The translations under genes were made by a program, and so were the position numbers. The notes beneath the pieces are model-generated. The model worked only from the letters and a program-made list of their open reading frames with translations. It searched no databases and was not told the origin of the DNA. From contig CALHBW010000033.1 in the NCBI GenBank assembly GCA_937930625.1, positions 1-5,245 of the forward strand: a stretch of 5,245 bases of DNA. The letters are read 5' to 3'. The stretch is from an uncultured Saprospiraceae bacterium (GTDB lineage: Bacteria; Bacteroidota; Bacteroidia; Chitinophagales; Saprospiraceae). Of the stretch, positions 1 through 4,980 are shown in pieces; within the stretch, counting starts at the first letter, position 1; each line of letters opens with the position of its first letter.

Positions 1-456
1 AATATCTTCGCGGGCTTCATTGCCGTCGGCATAGGCATCGTGTAGTGGTTCATGGTTGACACCGATGTGTTTGAGCTTCACATGAGCAGGTTTGCGAAAG
101 CCGCCCGTAGCAATACCGACCTCAAATCTATCATCTCCCATAAGCCGTTGTATCGTATCACTCGCGCCCGCAACTTCCATAAAATCAGTCGGTTGTGCCA
201 GTCGCCCTTGCTCCAATTGACGGACATACTCATCCTTAAAAGCCTCCATTCGTGCTGATGAAGGATGCGCCACCTCCTCTCGCTCAAACAAAGCCTTCAA
301 AATAGACGTATCCGTACAATGCGGATAATCCTGCCAATCAATCGAAGCCATTTCAAAGCCAAAAGTTGCTTCAAAAACCCGCTTAAATATCAAGCTGTCA
401 ATTTTATTGGAATGTAATAATGTACCGTCGATGTCGAAAATTACGAGTGTTTTCAT
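1..456 (-). CDS. HAD-superfamily hydrolase (phosphatase-like), 3' end outside window
   Basis: The minus-strand frame is open from an ATG at 456-454 to the window edge (152 codons, no stop), so the C-terminus is missing. The protein opens with MKTLVIFDIDGTLL, which is HAD motif I; D8 would be the nucleophile and D10 the general acid/base. Motif II is the VGIATGG segment (T117). A Lys in HVKLKHIG (K127 or K129) fits motif III. Residues 13-110 form the helical cap (NKIDSLIFKRVFEATF, then DWQDYPHCTDTSI). The Mg-binding acidic motif IV should follow just beyond the edge, since relatives of this type run to about 220 residues. The expected role is a cytoplasmic phosphohydrolase of the phosphoglycolate phosphatase/beta-phosphoglucomutase-like type; the substrate cannot be inferred. 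The start is chosen because motif I begins immediately after it. The gene diverges from the SGNH gene and shares a repeat-rich promoter region with it. Confidence 0.9.
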   Translation of the reverse strand, partial: MKTLVIFDIDGTLLHSNKIDSLIFKRVFEATFGFEMASIDWQDYPHCTDTSILKALFEREEVAHPSSARMEAFKDEYVRQLEQGRLAQPTDFMEVAGASDTIQRLMGDDRFEVGIATGGFRKPAHVKLKHIGVNHEPLHDAYADGNEAREDI

Positions 457-462
457 ATGTAT

Positions 463-565
463 GTGCTGGTGTACTGACGTGTGGACGTGCTGATGTATTT
501 ATTTTCTGATTGCAAATGTAATATATTTTTCGTCAGCACATCAGCACATCAACACATCAGCACAT
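463..565. repeat. Inverted array of degenerate 8-bp repeats (element 1, unit GTGCTGAT)
   Basis: The left arm (463-494) is four in-phase 8-mers: GTGCTGGT, GTACTGAC, GTGTGGAC and GTGCTGAT. The right arm (532-565) is four in-phase copies of the complement, ATCAGCAC, with one unit reading ATCAACAC and the first reading GTCAGCAC. A 37-bp AT-rich spacer separates the arms and holds the -7 box for the leftward gene. GTGCTGAT at 487-494 is perfectly complementary to two right-arm units. The left arm ends 6 nt before the HAD start codon; the right arm ends 6 nt before the -7 box of the rightward gene. The structure is directly visible; its function is unknown. Confidence 0.85.
513..520 (-). promoter_or_regulatory. 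Putative -7 box (TACATTTG) for the HAD gene
   Basis: Read on the minus strand, this is a perfect match to the Bacteroidota TAnnTTTG -7 element. It lies in the spacer between the two arms of the flanking inverted array. Transcription would start near 509 and give a leader of about 50 nt that carries the whole left arm (494-463). No clear TTG/TTTG -33 element is present at the usual spacing, so the call rests on the -7 box and its position. Confidence 0.45.
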
Positions 566-571
566 TTTCCT

Positions 572-579
572 TACCTTTG
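572..579 (+). promoter_or_regulatory. Putative -7 box (TACCTTTG) for the SGNH-like gene, possibly leaderless
   Basis: This is a perfect TAnnTTTG match. Only seven bases separate it from the ATG at 587. With the box centred near -7, transcription would start at about 583-587, so the mRNA would have almost no leader. That fits the absence of any Shine-Dalgarno-like sequence before this start. No convincing -33 element is seen, because that position falls inside the repeat arm. Confidence 0.5.
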
Positions 580-586
580 CCCTACC

Positions 587-1606
587 ATGCGAAAATTTAT
601 ACTCAAAATACTGCTTTTTGCGGCTTTGTTATGGGGGGCTTTGTCATTGACAGATAGACATTTACCTTATTATTGGGGCAATGAGGGTTTGGTATCGAAA
701 ATGAACAAAGTGATAGCCGATGACTATGCTTATAACACCTATTTTGTGGGGTCGAGTCGAATGTATCGGCACATTCAGCCTTCGCTTTTTGATAGCTTGA
801 ATAATGGTAAAACACGGTCATTTAACCTAAGTTATAGTGGGACAAAACCGCCGGAAACCTATCATTTTTTAAAGCATTTTATAGAAGAATGTAGCAATGA
901 TACGAAGTATATTTTCTTGGAATTAAGCGTGATAAGCGACCTCGCTGAAGTCAATCGCAATAGTTTACGGGCTAAATATTGCCTTGATTTTCCCACTTAT
1001 AAAACTGCATTTATGTCCTGTTTGCAAAATAAGCGATACGAAGCTGCATGGAACTACACGATAAGTTATCTAAGTCAAGTCTGGAAAATGGGTATGTTAG
1101 AATCCATCAGGAAATTTGACGGCAAAACAAACTACCCGCAAGCACTCGGACCGCAGGGTGACGGTTACTATGGATTGGAGGAAGAAAAGGCAGATGTCGG
1201 CACAACAGACAGCACATTTATCAAGCGATTGGATAATTTTTTTGCAGACACCACCACACTGACAAAACGCTACGAAGCTACCATCAAAGAATACAAAAAA
1301 AACAAATCATTCCGCCCTGCTGCCCCCGCGAATGTCGCTCAAATCAATCGCCTCATTCGACAAGCAGAACGCAAGGGCATTTACCTGATACTCTTGTCAC
1401 AACCACGCAATCCGGGCTTACTTTCCGTGTATAATGCCATTCCTGATACCCACAAAATTGATATGTGTGACCCCATAAAATATCCTGAATTTTATAGGGC
1501 AAAATATACCTTTGATGTCGGACATTTTAATAGTGAAGGGGCGGAGTTGTTTACAAGGGCTTTAGCCGAAAACGTAGCGCGACACTTCCAGTTCGCGCCG
1601 CGTTAG
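587..1606 (+). CDS. Membrane-anchored SGNH/GDSL-like hydrolase or acyltransferase-associated protein
   Basis: The protein has 339 residues. Residues 4-21 (FILKILLFAALLWGALSL) form an uncleaved signal-anchor or signal peptide, placing the rest on the periplasmic side. YFVGSSRMYRHIQP (about 52-65) matches SGNH block I, with S56 or S57 as candidate nucleophile. SYSGTKP (82-88) could supply the block II glycine. FDVGHFNSEGAELF (309-322) is a block V-type DxxH, with D310 and H313 as catalytic candidates. No clear block III GxND Asn is visible (the region reads FLELS), so catalysis is less certain than the fold. Similar GSSR...DxxH proteins in Bacteroidota are often encoded beside MBOAT acyltransferases and modify polysaccharides (family knowledge), but no MBOAT gene is visible here. 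The start is set by the signal anchor and the -7 box just upstream. The gene stands alone and converges on the protease gene. Confidence 0.75.
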   Translation: MRKFILKILLFAALLWGALSLTDRHLPYYWGNEGLVSKMNKVIADDYAYNTYFVGSSRMYRHIQPSLFDSLNNGKTRSFNLSYSGTKPPETYHFLKHFIEECSNDTKYIFLELSVISDLAEVNRNSLRAKYCLDFPTYKTAFMSCLQNKRYEAAWNYTISYLSQVWKMGMLESIRKFDGKTNYPQALGPQGDGYYGLEEEKADVGTTDSTFIKRLDNFFADTTTLTKRYEATIKEYKKNKSFRPAAPANVAQINRLIRQAERKGIYLILLSQPRNPGLLSVYNAIPDTHKIDMCDPIKYPEFYRAKYTFDVGHFNSEGAELFTRALAENVARHFQFAPR

Positions 1607-1629
1607 TTTAGCGCGATATACAGCCGTAT

Positions 1630-1659
1630 TGTAGAGCAAATTCACGAATTTGCTCTACA
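1630..1659. terminator. Perfect 14-bp hairpin at a convergent gene junction
   Basis: TGTAGAGCAAATTC (1630-1643) is exactly complementary to 1646-1659, with two central bases between them (in practice a 13-bp stem with a CACG loop). It lies 24 nt after the SGNH-gene stop and 46 nt beyond the protease-gene stop, the usual place for a shared terminator of convergent genes. Neither strand has a proper T-tract after the stem, so it is not a canonical intrinsic terminator. It could instead be an mRNA 3'-end stabiliser or a dispersed palindrome. Confidence 0.5.
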
Positions 1660-1678
1660 TAAAAACACTTCTATAATT

Positions 1679-1706
1679 GGATTTTGGAATTTGTGATTTG
1701 GAATTT
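1679..1706 (+). repeat. Four tandem degenerate 7-bp units (GGAATTT type)
   Basis: There are four contiguous 7-mers in strict phase: GGATTTT (1679), GGAATTT (1686), GTGATTT (1693) and GGAATTT (1700). The last unit runs into the minus-strand stop codon of the protease gene (1705-1707). No inverted partner arm is seen nearby, so it looks like a single arm of the architecture found elsewhere in this window. Confidence 0.65.
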
Positions 1707-3084
1707 AAGCGAAGCGTCTCTGCGTTTCCAAAAGAGCCTTTTCCACATCCAAAATCCCGCTACCATATTCCTCATCATTTTTATTGCGAAGCAAATGTGT
1801 ATCAGCAGATTTCAATAAAATATCATACACTTCTGCCGCTTCGAGCGTCTTACCTTTCCGCTTTGCCATGCTGAGTATCAAGCCCACCGCACCGACTACA
1901 AAGGGCGCAGCCATCGAAGTGCCTGTCAAATGAAAATACTCACCATTCAAATGTGGCGCCAATACATCCTCACCCGGAGCCATAATAAAGGGCTGATAAC
2001 TATCGCCGTAATTGGAAATCAAAATACGTTTATCCTTACGATTAATCGCGCCGACAGCCATCACGCGCGGGTCGGAAGCGGGATAATTTGGTAGGGTAGA
2101 AGCCTCATTGCCGCTTGCAGCGAATAGGCAGACATTATGCCGCACGGCGTACTCAATTGCGGACTGATAGAGCTTCAATGACGAGCCAAAACTCATGCTA
2201 ATAATATCCGCTCCCGAACTCACGGCGTAGTGAATCGCCGCACTCACATCCACCTCCGTAGCTTTGTCGGTAATAGATTGGTCCACCTTATCGCGGTAAC
2301 TGTAAAATACGCGCAAAGGCAATATCGTCGCTCCCGGACACACACCTGAAAAACCATTTTTCATCGGACTAGCCATCGCAATACCGATACATTGTGTACC
2401 ATGTCCGGAGTGGTCGGTCGGGTCGCAATCAGGCGTGTGATAATCGCCAATCAGTTCGTAGCGAAACGGGTCATCAAGCAGCGTCGTTTTATGAACAAAA
2501 TCGTATTGGCGGTCGCTGATTCTGCCTTGAAATGCCGCATGTGTGGGGGCGATACCCGTGTCGATGACGGCTATCTTTACTTCGGGGATGCCACGCTCGA
2601 TTTTCCATGCCTGCGGACAGTTGATACGCTCCAATCCCCACAAACCTTTTTCGATATAATTTTCGATTTTTGAGTATTTCTTGTGACTCGTTTCTACAAC
2701 ATAATTCGGACGGGCATCTTTGACGATACGTATTTTTTTGAGGGTTTCGCAAATCGTATTGAGTGATTTATGGTGTTTGTCAAATGAAAGAATATAGGTA
2801 TTGGCGAGTCCCAATAGATGTTCTTCGGGAGTGTAGTGGTCGCCGATTTGATGTGAGGCAAAACAATCTCCAATATCTTTCTCCGGGATAAACACTCGCG
2901 AAACGGAAAGTTCGTGCAGGTACTTTTCCAATATGTTGTCCAATTCATTGATACCAAAATCAGCATTTTCGCGCGAAAAAGCCCGTTTGACATCAATAAA
3001 ATGTGGAATAGGATGTGGATGGGCATCATTCTGTAGTTGAAGAATGATTTCGTGTGGATGGTATTCTGATGGTGTGCGTGGCAT
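1705..3084 (-). CDS. Subtilisin-like serine protease (peptidase family S8) with N-terminal prodomain
   Basis: The protein has 459 residues and a complete S8 active site: Asp175 in IAVIDTGI, His228 in DHSGHGTQCIGI, oxyanion-hole Asn326 in AASGNEAS, and nucleophile Ser390 in GTSMAAPFVVG. The catalytic domain spans roughly 145-455. Residues about 90-132 (LANTYILSFDK...ARPNYVVE) resemble an I9-type propeptide, which would chaperone folding and be cleaved before the mature enzyme. Residues 1-89 match nothing I recognise. The N-terminus (MPRTPSEYHPHEI) is hydrophilic with no signal peptide or transmembrane segment, and there is no C-terminal type IX sorting domain, so the enzyme looks cytoplasmic or is released by an unusual route. 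The annotated ATG is preceded by an A-rich run (AACAAAAA) and no in-frame signal-like extension is apparent. The gene is divergent from the Cys-Cys repeat protein gene. A leader hairpin and two dyads upstream may control it. Processing and cell location are inference. Confidence 0.93.
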   Translation of the reverse strand: MPRTPSEYHPHEIILQLQNDAHPHPIPHFIDVKRAFSRENADFGINELDNILEKYLHELSVSRVFIPEKDIGDCFASHQIGDHYTPEEHLLGLANTYILSFDKHHKSLNTICETLKKIRIVKDARPNYVVETSHKKYSKIENYIEKGLWGLERINCPQAWKIERGIPEVKIAVIDTGIAPTHAAFQGRISDRQYDFVHKTTLLDDPFRYELIGDYHTPDCDPTDHSGHGTQCIGIAMASPMKNGFSGVCPGATILPLRVFYSYRDKVDQSITDKATEVDVSAAIHYAVSSGADIISMSFGSSLKLYQSAIEYAVRHNVCLFAASGNEASTLPNYPASDPRVMAVGAINRKDKRILISNYGDSYQPFIMAPGEDVLAPHLNGEYFHLTGTSMAAPFVVGAVGLILSMAKRKGKTLEAAEVYDILLKSADTHLLRNKNDEEYGSGILDVEKALLETQRRFA

Positions 3085-3099
3085 TTTTTGTTAGTTAAG

Positions 3100-3123
3100 A
3101 TAGACAGTTGGCAAGCTGTCTAT
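3100..3123. promoter_or_regulatory. Hairpin-forming inverted repeat just upstream of the protease start
   Basis: ATAGACAG (3100-3107) and CTGTCTAT (3116-3123) are exact complements separated by 8 bases (TTGGCAAG). The repeat begins 16 nt before the protease ATG, so it probably lies in that gene's leader. It could be a protein-binding dyad in DNA or a translational control hairpin in mRNA. Confidence 0.5.
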
Positions 3124-3154
3124 ATATTCATTCAAATATCGAATTATAATTATT

Positions 3155-3164
3155 CAAACGTTTG
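3155..3164. promoter_or_regulatory. Palindrome CAAACGTTTG
   Basis: This is a perfect 10-bp palindrome in the divergent control region, about 70 bp upstream of the protease start. On the minus strand its right half reads AACGTTTG, a near match to the TAnnTTTG -7 box. It could be an operator or chance in AT-rich DNA. Confidence 0.3.
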
Positions 3165-3188
3165 TTGACCTCTTTTTCGTATAAAAAT

Positions 3189-3212
3189 ACGATTTTGATG
3201 TCACAAAATCGT
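3189..3212. promoter_or_regulatory. Operator-like dyad ACGATTTTG-N6-CAAAATCGT
   Basis: Exact 9-bp half sites (3189-3197 and 3204-3212) flank a 6-bp spacer. The centre-to-centre distance is 15 bp, about one and a half helical turns. The site lies between the divergent protease and repeat-protein genes, roughly 105 bp from the first and 225 bp from the second. It looks like the site of a dimeric regulator. No T-tract follows, so it is not a terminator. Which regulator would bind, and which gene it would control, are unknown. Confidence 0.45.
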
Positions 3213-3261
3213 TACTATATCGGTAAAACTAAGTCTTTTATAGTTGAATCAGTGAACAACA

Positions 3262-3318
3262 AAATGAGTAGATGATAAAAAGTTTGTATCATTTATTCAT
3301 TTTCTAATCTACTCATTT
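3262..3318. repeat. Inverted array of degenerate 8-bp repeats (element 2, unit AATGAGTA)
   Basis: AAATGAGTAGAT (3262-3273) is exactly complementary to ATCTACTCATTT (3307-3318) across a 33-bp spacer. The right side continues in 8-bp phase: read on the minus strand from 3326 it gives AATGAGTA, AATGAGTA, GATTAGAA, AATGAATA. The left side is more decayed, with TGAATCAG and TGAACAAC before the matching block. It ends about 20 bp before the -33 element of the repeat-protein promoter. Architecture as in element 1, but a different repeat word. Confidence 0.7.
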
Positions 3319-3339
3319 ACTCATTTTTCCTGAAAAACA

Positions 3340-3370
3340 TTGCGTAGTTTAGATTATTCCTATAAATTTG
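3340..3370 (+). promoter_or_regulatory. Bacteroidota-type promoter (TTG-N20-TAAATTTG) for the repeat-protein gene
   Basis: The -33 core TTG (3340-3342) and a perfect TAnnTTTG -7 box (3363-3370) are separated by 20 bases, the usual spacing for the phylum's primary sigma factor. Transcription would start near 3374 and leave an A/T-rich leader of about 60 nt with no Shine-Dalgarno sequence. This is the best-formed promoter in the window. Confidence 0.65.
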
Positions 3371-3436
3371 AGGTTGAATCTCAAAGATAAAGATTTTGTC
3401 GACAAACAAATTTTAAATTTTTAAAGTGCTTTAATT

Positions 3437-3973
3437 ATGAAATTAAAAGTAACCTTAATGATGCTGTTTGTAGCAGCGTTCAGCCTGGGGGCTTATGCAC
3501 AGGCGTGTTGTACAGGGGCGAGTATTTCTTACCCCAATGGTGCAACTACTATTGCATATACTCCAGCAGTTACAACGACTACATCATCCAGCACGATTGG
3601 CTACGTAGGTGACCCGAATGTCATCTCTATGGGTAGCACTTACAGTGCGCCTTCTACCACGTACACAGGTACAACTTATTCCGGTGAATACGCATCATCA
3701 GGACCTTTTTATGCATCTAAAAGTTGCTGCCAGGGAGGTACAGGTACTGCTTACCCAACGGGTAATACGGCTACCGTAACTACTTATGGTGATACTTCTA
3801 CAGGTACTGATTACGGTATAGGTGCCGGTGACCCAAATGTTATTTACATGACTGGTGTCACTACGAGCATCTCAACGACTACTTCTATTCCAACTTATAC
3901 GTCGGATGTAGGAAATAGCTGTTGTAGTGGTCCGGGCATCTCTTATCCGGGAGGTAATACAGGTTCTTACTAA
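3437..3973 (+). CDS. Exported Thr/Ser/Tyr/Gly-rich repeat protein with three Cys-Cys pairs, function unknown
   Basis: The product has 178 residues and I do not recognise its family. Residues 1-21 (MKLKVTLMMLFVAAFSLGAYA) are a clear Sec signal peptide with probable cleavage after AYA, leaving Gln22 first. The mature part is low-complexity, rich in Thr, Ser, Tyr and Gly. It contains a repeat of about 70 residues. A Cys-Cys pair opens each copy (24-25, 97-98, 162-163), soon followed by YPxG (YPNGAT, YPTGNT, YPGGNT). GDPNVI(S/Y)M follows exactly 34 residues after the first Cys of each of the first two pairs (58 and 131). The third copy stops after YPGGNTGSY, so the protein ends on a partial repeat. 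All six cysteines lie in these pairs. It may be a surface or periplasmic structural protein with disulfides or metal binding through the Cys pairs; that is speculation. It has its own promoter and a strong terminator, so it is monocistronic and possibly well expressed. Confidence 0.88.
   Translation: MKLKVTLMMLFVAAFSLGAYAQACCTGASISYPNGATTIAYTPAVTTTTSSSTIGYVGDPNVISMGSTYSAPSTTYTGTTYSGEYASSGPFYASKSCCQGGTGTAYPTGNTATVTTYGDTSTGTDYGIGAGDPNVIYMTGVTTSISTTTSIPTYTSDVGNSCCSGPGISYPGGNTGSY
3500..3973 (+). repeat. In-gene tandem repeat (2 copies plus a partial third) encoding CC...YPxG...GDPNVI modules
   Basis: Copy 1 begins near 3500 (residue 22), copy 2 near 3719 (residue 95) and partial copy 3 near 3914 (residue 160). 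The fixed 34-residue distance from Cys-Cys to GDPNVI in copies 1 and 2, against unequal distances from GDPNVI to the next Cys-Cys (39 and 31), suggests duplication followed by drift and small indels in the linker. The codons for GDPNVI differ at several third positions (ggtgacccgaatgtc against ggtgacccaaatgtt), so the duplication is not recent and the motif is being conserved at protein level. Confidence 0.75.
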
Positions 3974-3980
3974 GGAAGAA

Positions 3981-4005
3981 TTGAGAATTGAAATTTACTT
4001 CTCAA
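3981..4005 (+). repeat. Small inverted repeat with tandem AGAATTG units after the repeat-protein gene
   Basis: TTGAGAA (3981-3987) pairs with TTCTCAA (3999-4005) across 11 bases. Two tandem AGAATTG 7-mers overlap the left half (3978-3991). It sits directly upstream of the terminator stem. It may be a minimal or decayed version of the inverted arrays, or chance. Confidence 0.35.
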
Positions 4006-4013
4006 TATAAGAA

Positions 4014-4053
4014 AAAAGGCGTTCTGAAATTCAGAACGCCTTTTGTATTTTTA
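4014..4053. terminator. Strong intrinsic terminator, probably bidirectional
   Basis: AAAAGGCGTTCTG (4014-4026) and CAGAACGCCTTTT (4032-4044) form a perfect 13-bp stem with a 5-nt loop. On the plus strand it is followed by a T-rich tract (TTTTGTATTTTT), ending the repeat-protein transcript about 40 nt after its stop. On the minus strand the stem is followed by TTTTTTCTTATA, so it should also stop transcripts from the converging Nfu gene. This is a textbook rho-independent structure. Confidence 0.9.
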
Positions 4054-4075
4054 TGATATGTCTCGTTAAAGAATT

Positions 4076-4090
4076 TTTTGCGAAGCAAAA
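4076..4090 (+). repeat. GCGAAGC mini-hairpin, 6-bp stem
   Basis: TTTTGC-GAA-GCAAAA forms a 6-bp stem closed by a GAA triloop. It lies between the shared terminator and the Nfu stop codon. The 17-mer TTTTTTGCGAAGCAAAA (4074-4090) recurs exactly at 5091-5107. No T-tract follows on either strand, so it is not an obvious terminator. Confidence 0.6.
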
Positions 4091-4124
4091 TAATTAATCA
4101 AAAATCATTCATTCAAAAATCCTC

Positions 4125-4733
4125 TCATCCCATTTCTGCTACTACTTCCTTTACTTCCGGTACCATGCGCTTGAGCATGCCTTCGATACCTGCTTTGAGC
4201 GTCACGGTAGAAGAAGGACATCCGCTGCATGAGCCTTGCATGACCACATTCACCACGCCGTCGCGGAACGATTTAAATTCGATATTGCCACCATCCATCT
4301 CTACGGCAGGCTTGACGTAAGTATCTATCATTTCTTTGATTTTTTGGGCAACTTCGGGATTGTCGGCACTAAATTCTGCCATATTTTTGGCTTCCATTTC
4401 GCGCTTTACTTCCTCAAATCCCTCACTGATAATTGCCTTATCTTCCTGCACATAATTCTTGATAAATTCCTTGATATTAAGCATGATGTCTTCCCATGCG
4501 TAGTTGAATTCTTTGGTAATTGTCACAAAATTATTGGCAATATACACGCCTTTTACGAAAGGAAATTCAAATAATTCTGTTGCAAGTGGCGACCATTCTT
4601 TTGCCAATGCCTCTTCCCGAAAATCCGCCGTATTATTGGCATACAACATACGATTGGTGACAAATTTGAGGGATTCAGGGTTTGGGGTTTGCTCGGTATA
4701 GAGCATCACAGGTCCTTTTACTATCGTTGACAT
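4125..4733 (-). CDS. Nfu-type (NifU family) iron-sulfur cluster carrier protein
   Basis: The protein has 202 residues in two domains. Residues about 10-95 are an Nfu N-terminal domain, recognisable by TEQTPNPESLKFV and FPFVKGVYIANNFVTITK. Residues about 125-200 are the NifU C-terminal domain, with VKPAVEMDGGNIEF and the cluster-binding CxxC in GSCSGCPSS (Cys169 and Cys172). This is the layout of mitochondrial NFU1 and its bacterial relatives, which carry [4Fe-4S] clusters, bridged across a dimer by the two CxxC pairs, from the assembly machinery to target enzymes in the cytosol. It lacks the IscU-like scaffold domain of full-length nitrogen-fixation NifU. The length is normal and both domains are intact. 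The first ATG is preferred because residues 1-9 are compatible with the family, though Met10 is possible. The gene has its own promoter and a repeat-bearing leader; no other Fe-S gene is adjacent. Confidence 0.93.
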   Translation of the reverse strand: MSTIVKGPVMLYTEQTPNPESLKFVTNRMLYANNTADFREEALAKEWSPLATELFEFPFVKGVYIANNFVTITKEFNYAWEDIMLNIKEFIKNYVQEDKAIISEGFEEVKREMEAKNMAEFSADNPEVAQKIKEMIDTYVKPAVEMDGGNIEFKSFRDGVVNVVMQGSCSGCPSSTVTLKAGIEGMLKRMVPEVKEVVAEMG

Positions 4734-4743
4734 ATTTTATGAT

Positions 4744-4827
4744 TAGTCGATAGTCCGTAGTCCATAGTCTGTAGTCTTTAGCAACCTAACGGCTACCTAT
4801 GGACTATGGACTATCAACTATGGACTA
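4744..4827. repeat. Inverted array of degenerate 7-bp repeats (element 3, unit TAGTCCA) in the nfu leader
   Basis: The left arm is five in-phase 7-mers (TAGTCGA 4744, TAGTCCG 4751, TAGTCCA 4758, TAGTCTG 4765, TAGTCTT 4772). The right arm, starting at 4793, is the complement: CTACCTA, TGGACTA, TGGACTA, TCAACTA, TGGACTA. The centre (4779-4792) is short and includes TAGC/GCTA. The whole element lies between the predicted nfu transcription start (about 4846) and its ATG, ending 10 nt before the start codon. The nfu mRNA would therefore carry a long imperfect stem-loop close to its initiation site. Confidence 0.85.
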
Positions 4828-4849
4828 ACCCTTATTTAGATTCTTTCTA

Positions 4850-4857
4850 CAAAGGTA
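4850..4857 (-). promoter_or_regulatory. Putative -7 box (TACCTTTG) for the Nfu gene
   Basis: Read on the minus strand this is a perfect TAnnTTTG match, 116 bp upstream of the nfu ATG. An A/T-rich run lies just upstream and could help promoter activity. No clear TTG appears at the -33 position. Transcription would start near 4846, so the repeat array becomes part of the leader. Confidence 0.55.
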
Positions 4858-4980
4858 ACATTTTTTTTGAGGAAATGGTTTTCGTGTTTTATCTGTATTT
4901 TTTTTCGTAAAATAAACAATTTTAACATTTATAATTTATTATTTTTTGAATATTTTTTATGTAATAAAATAAAATAATAT

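Noticed and set aside
52..287. Two overlapping open frames (plus 52-258, minus 78-287)
   Set aside because: Both overlap the HAD gene in other frames. Its frame shows conserved motifs I-III and theirs show nothing recognisable.
1677..1874. Plus-strand 65-codon frame over the protease 3' end
   Set aside because: It starts in the 7-mer array and runs antisense through conserved protease sequence. No promoter or family resemblance supports it.
2392..3029. Open frames inside the S8 protease gene (plus 2392-2673; minus 2489-2752 and 2694-3029)
   Set aside because: They are shadows of a gene with a complete catalytic triad and have no recognisable motifs of their own.
3165..3190. Sigma70-like promoter starting with TTGACC
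   Set aside because: The nearest -10-like sequence (TATAAA) is only about 10 bp away, far from the 17-bp spacing, and the other promoters here follow the Bacteroidota pattern.
4098..4121. Direct repeat TCAAAAATC (4098-4106 and 4113-4121) beside the Nfu stop codon
   Set aside because: It is short and A/T-rich with no clear phase or inverted partner. It could be another decayed single arm, but this is not distinguishable from low complexity.
4078..4701. Plus-strand frames antisense to the Nfu gene (4078-4320, 4236-4574, 4504-4701)
   Set aside because: They are antisense shadows of an intact two-domain Nfu gene.
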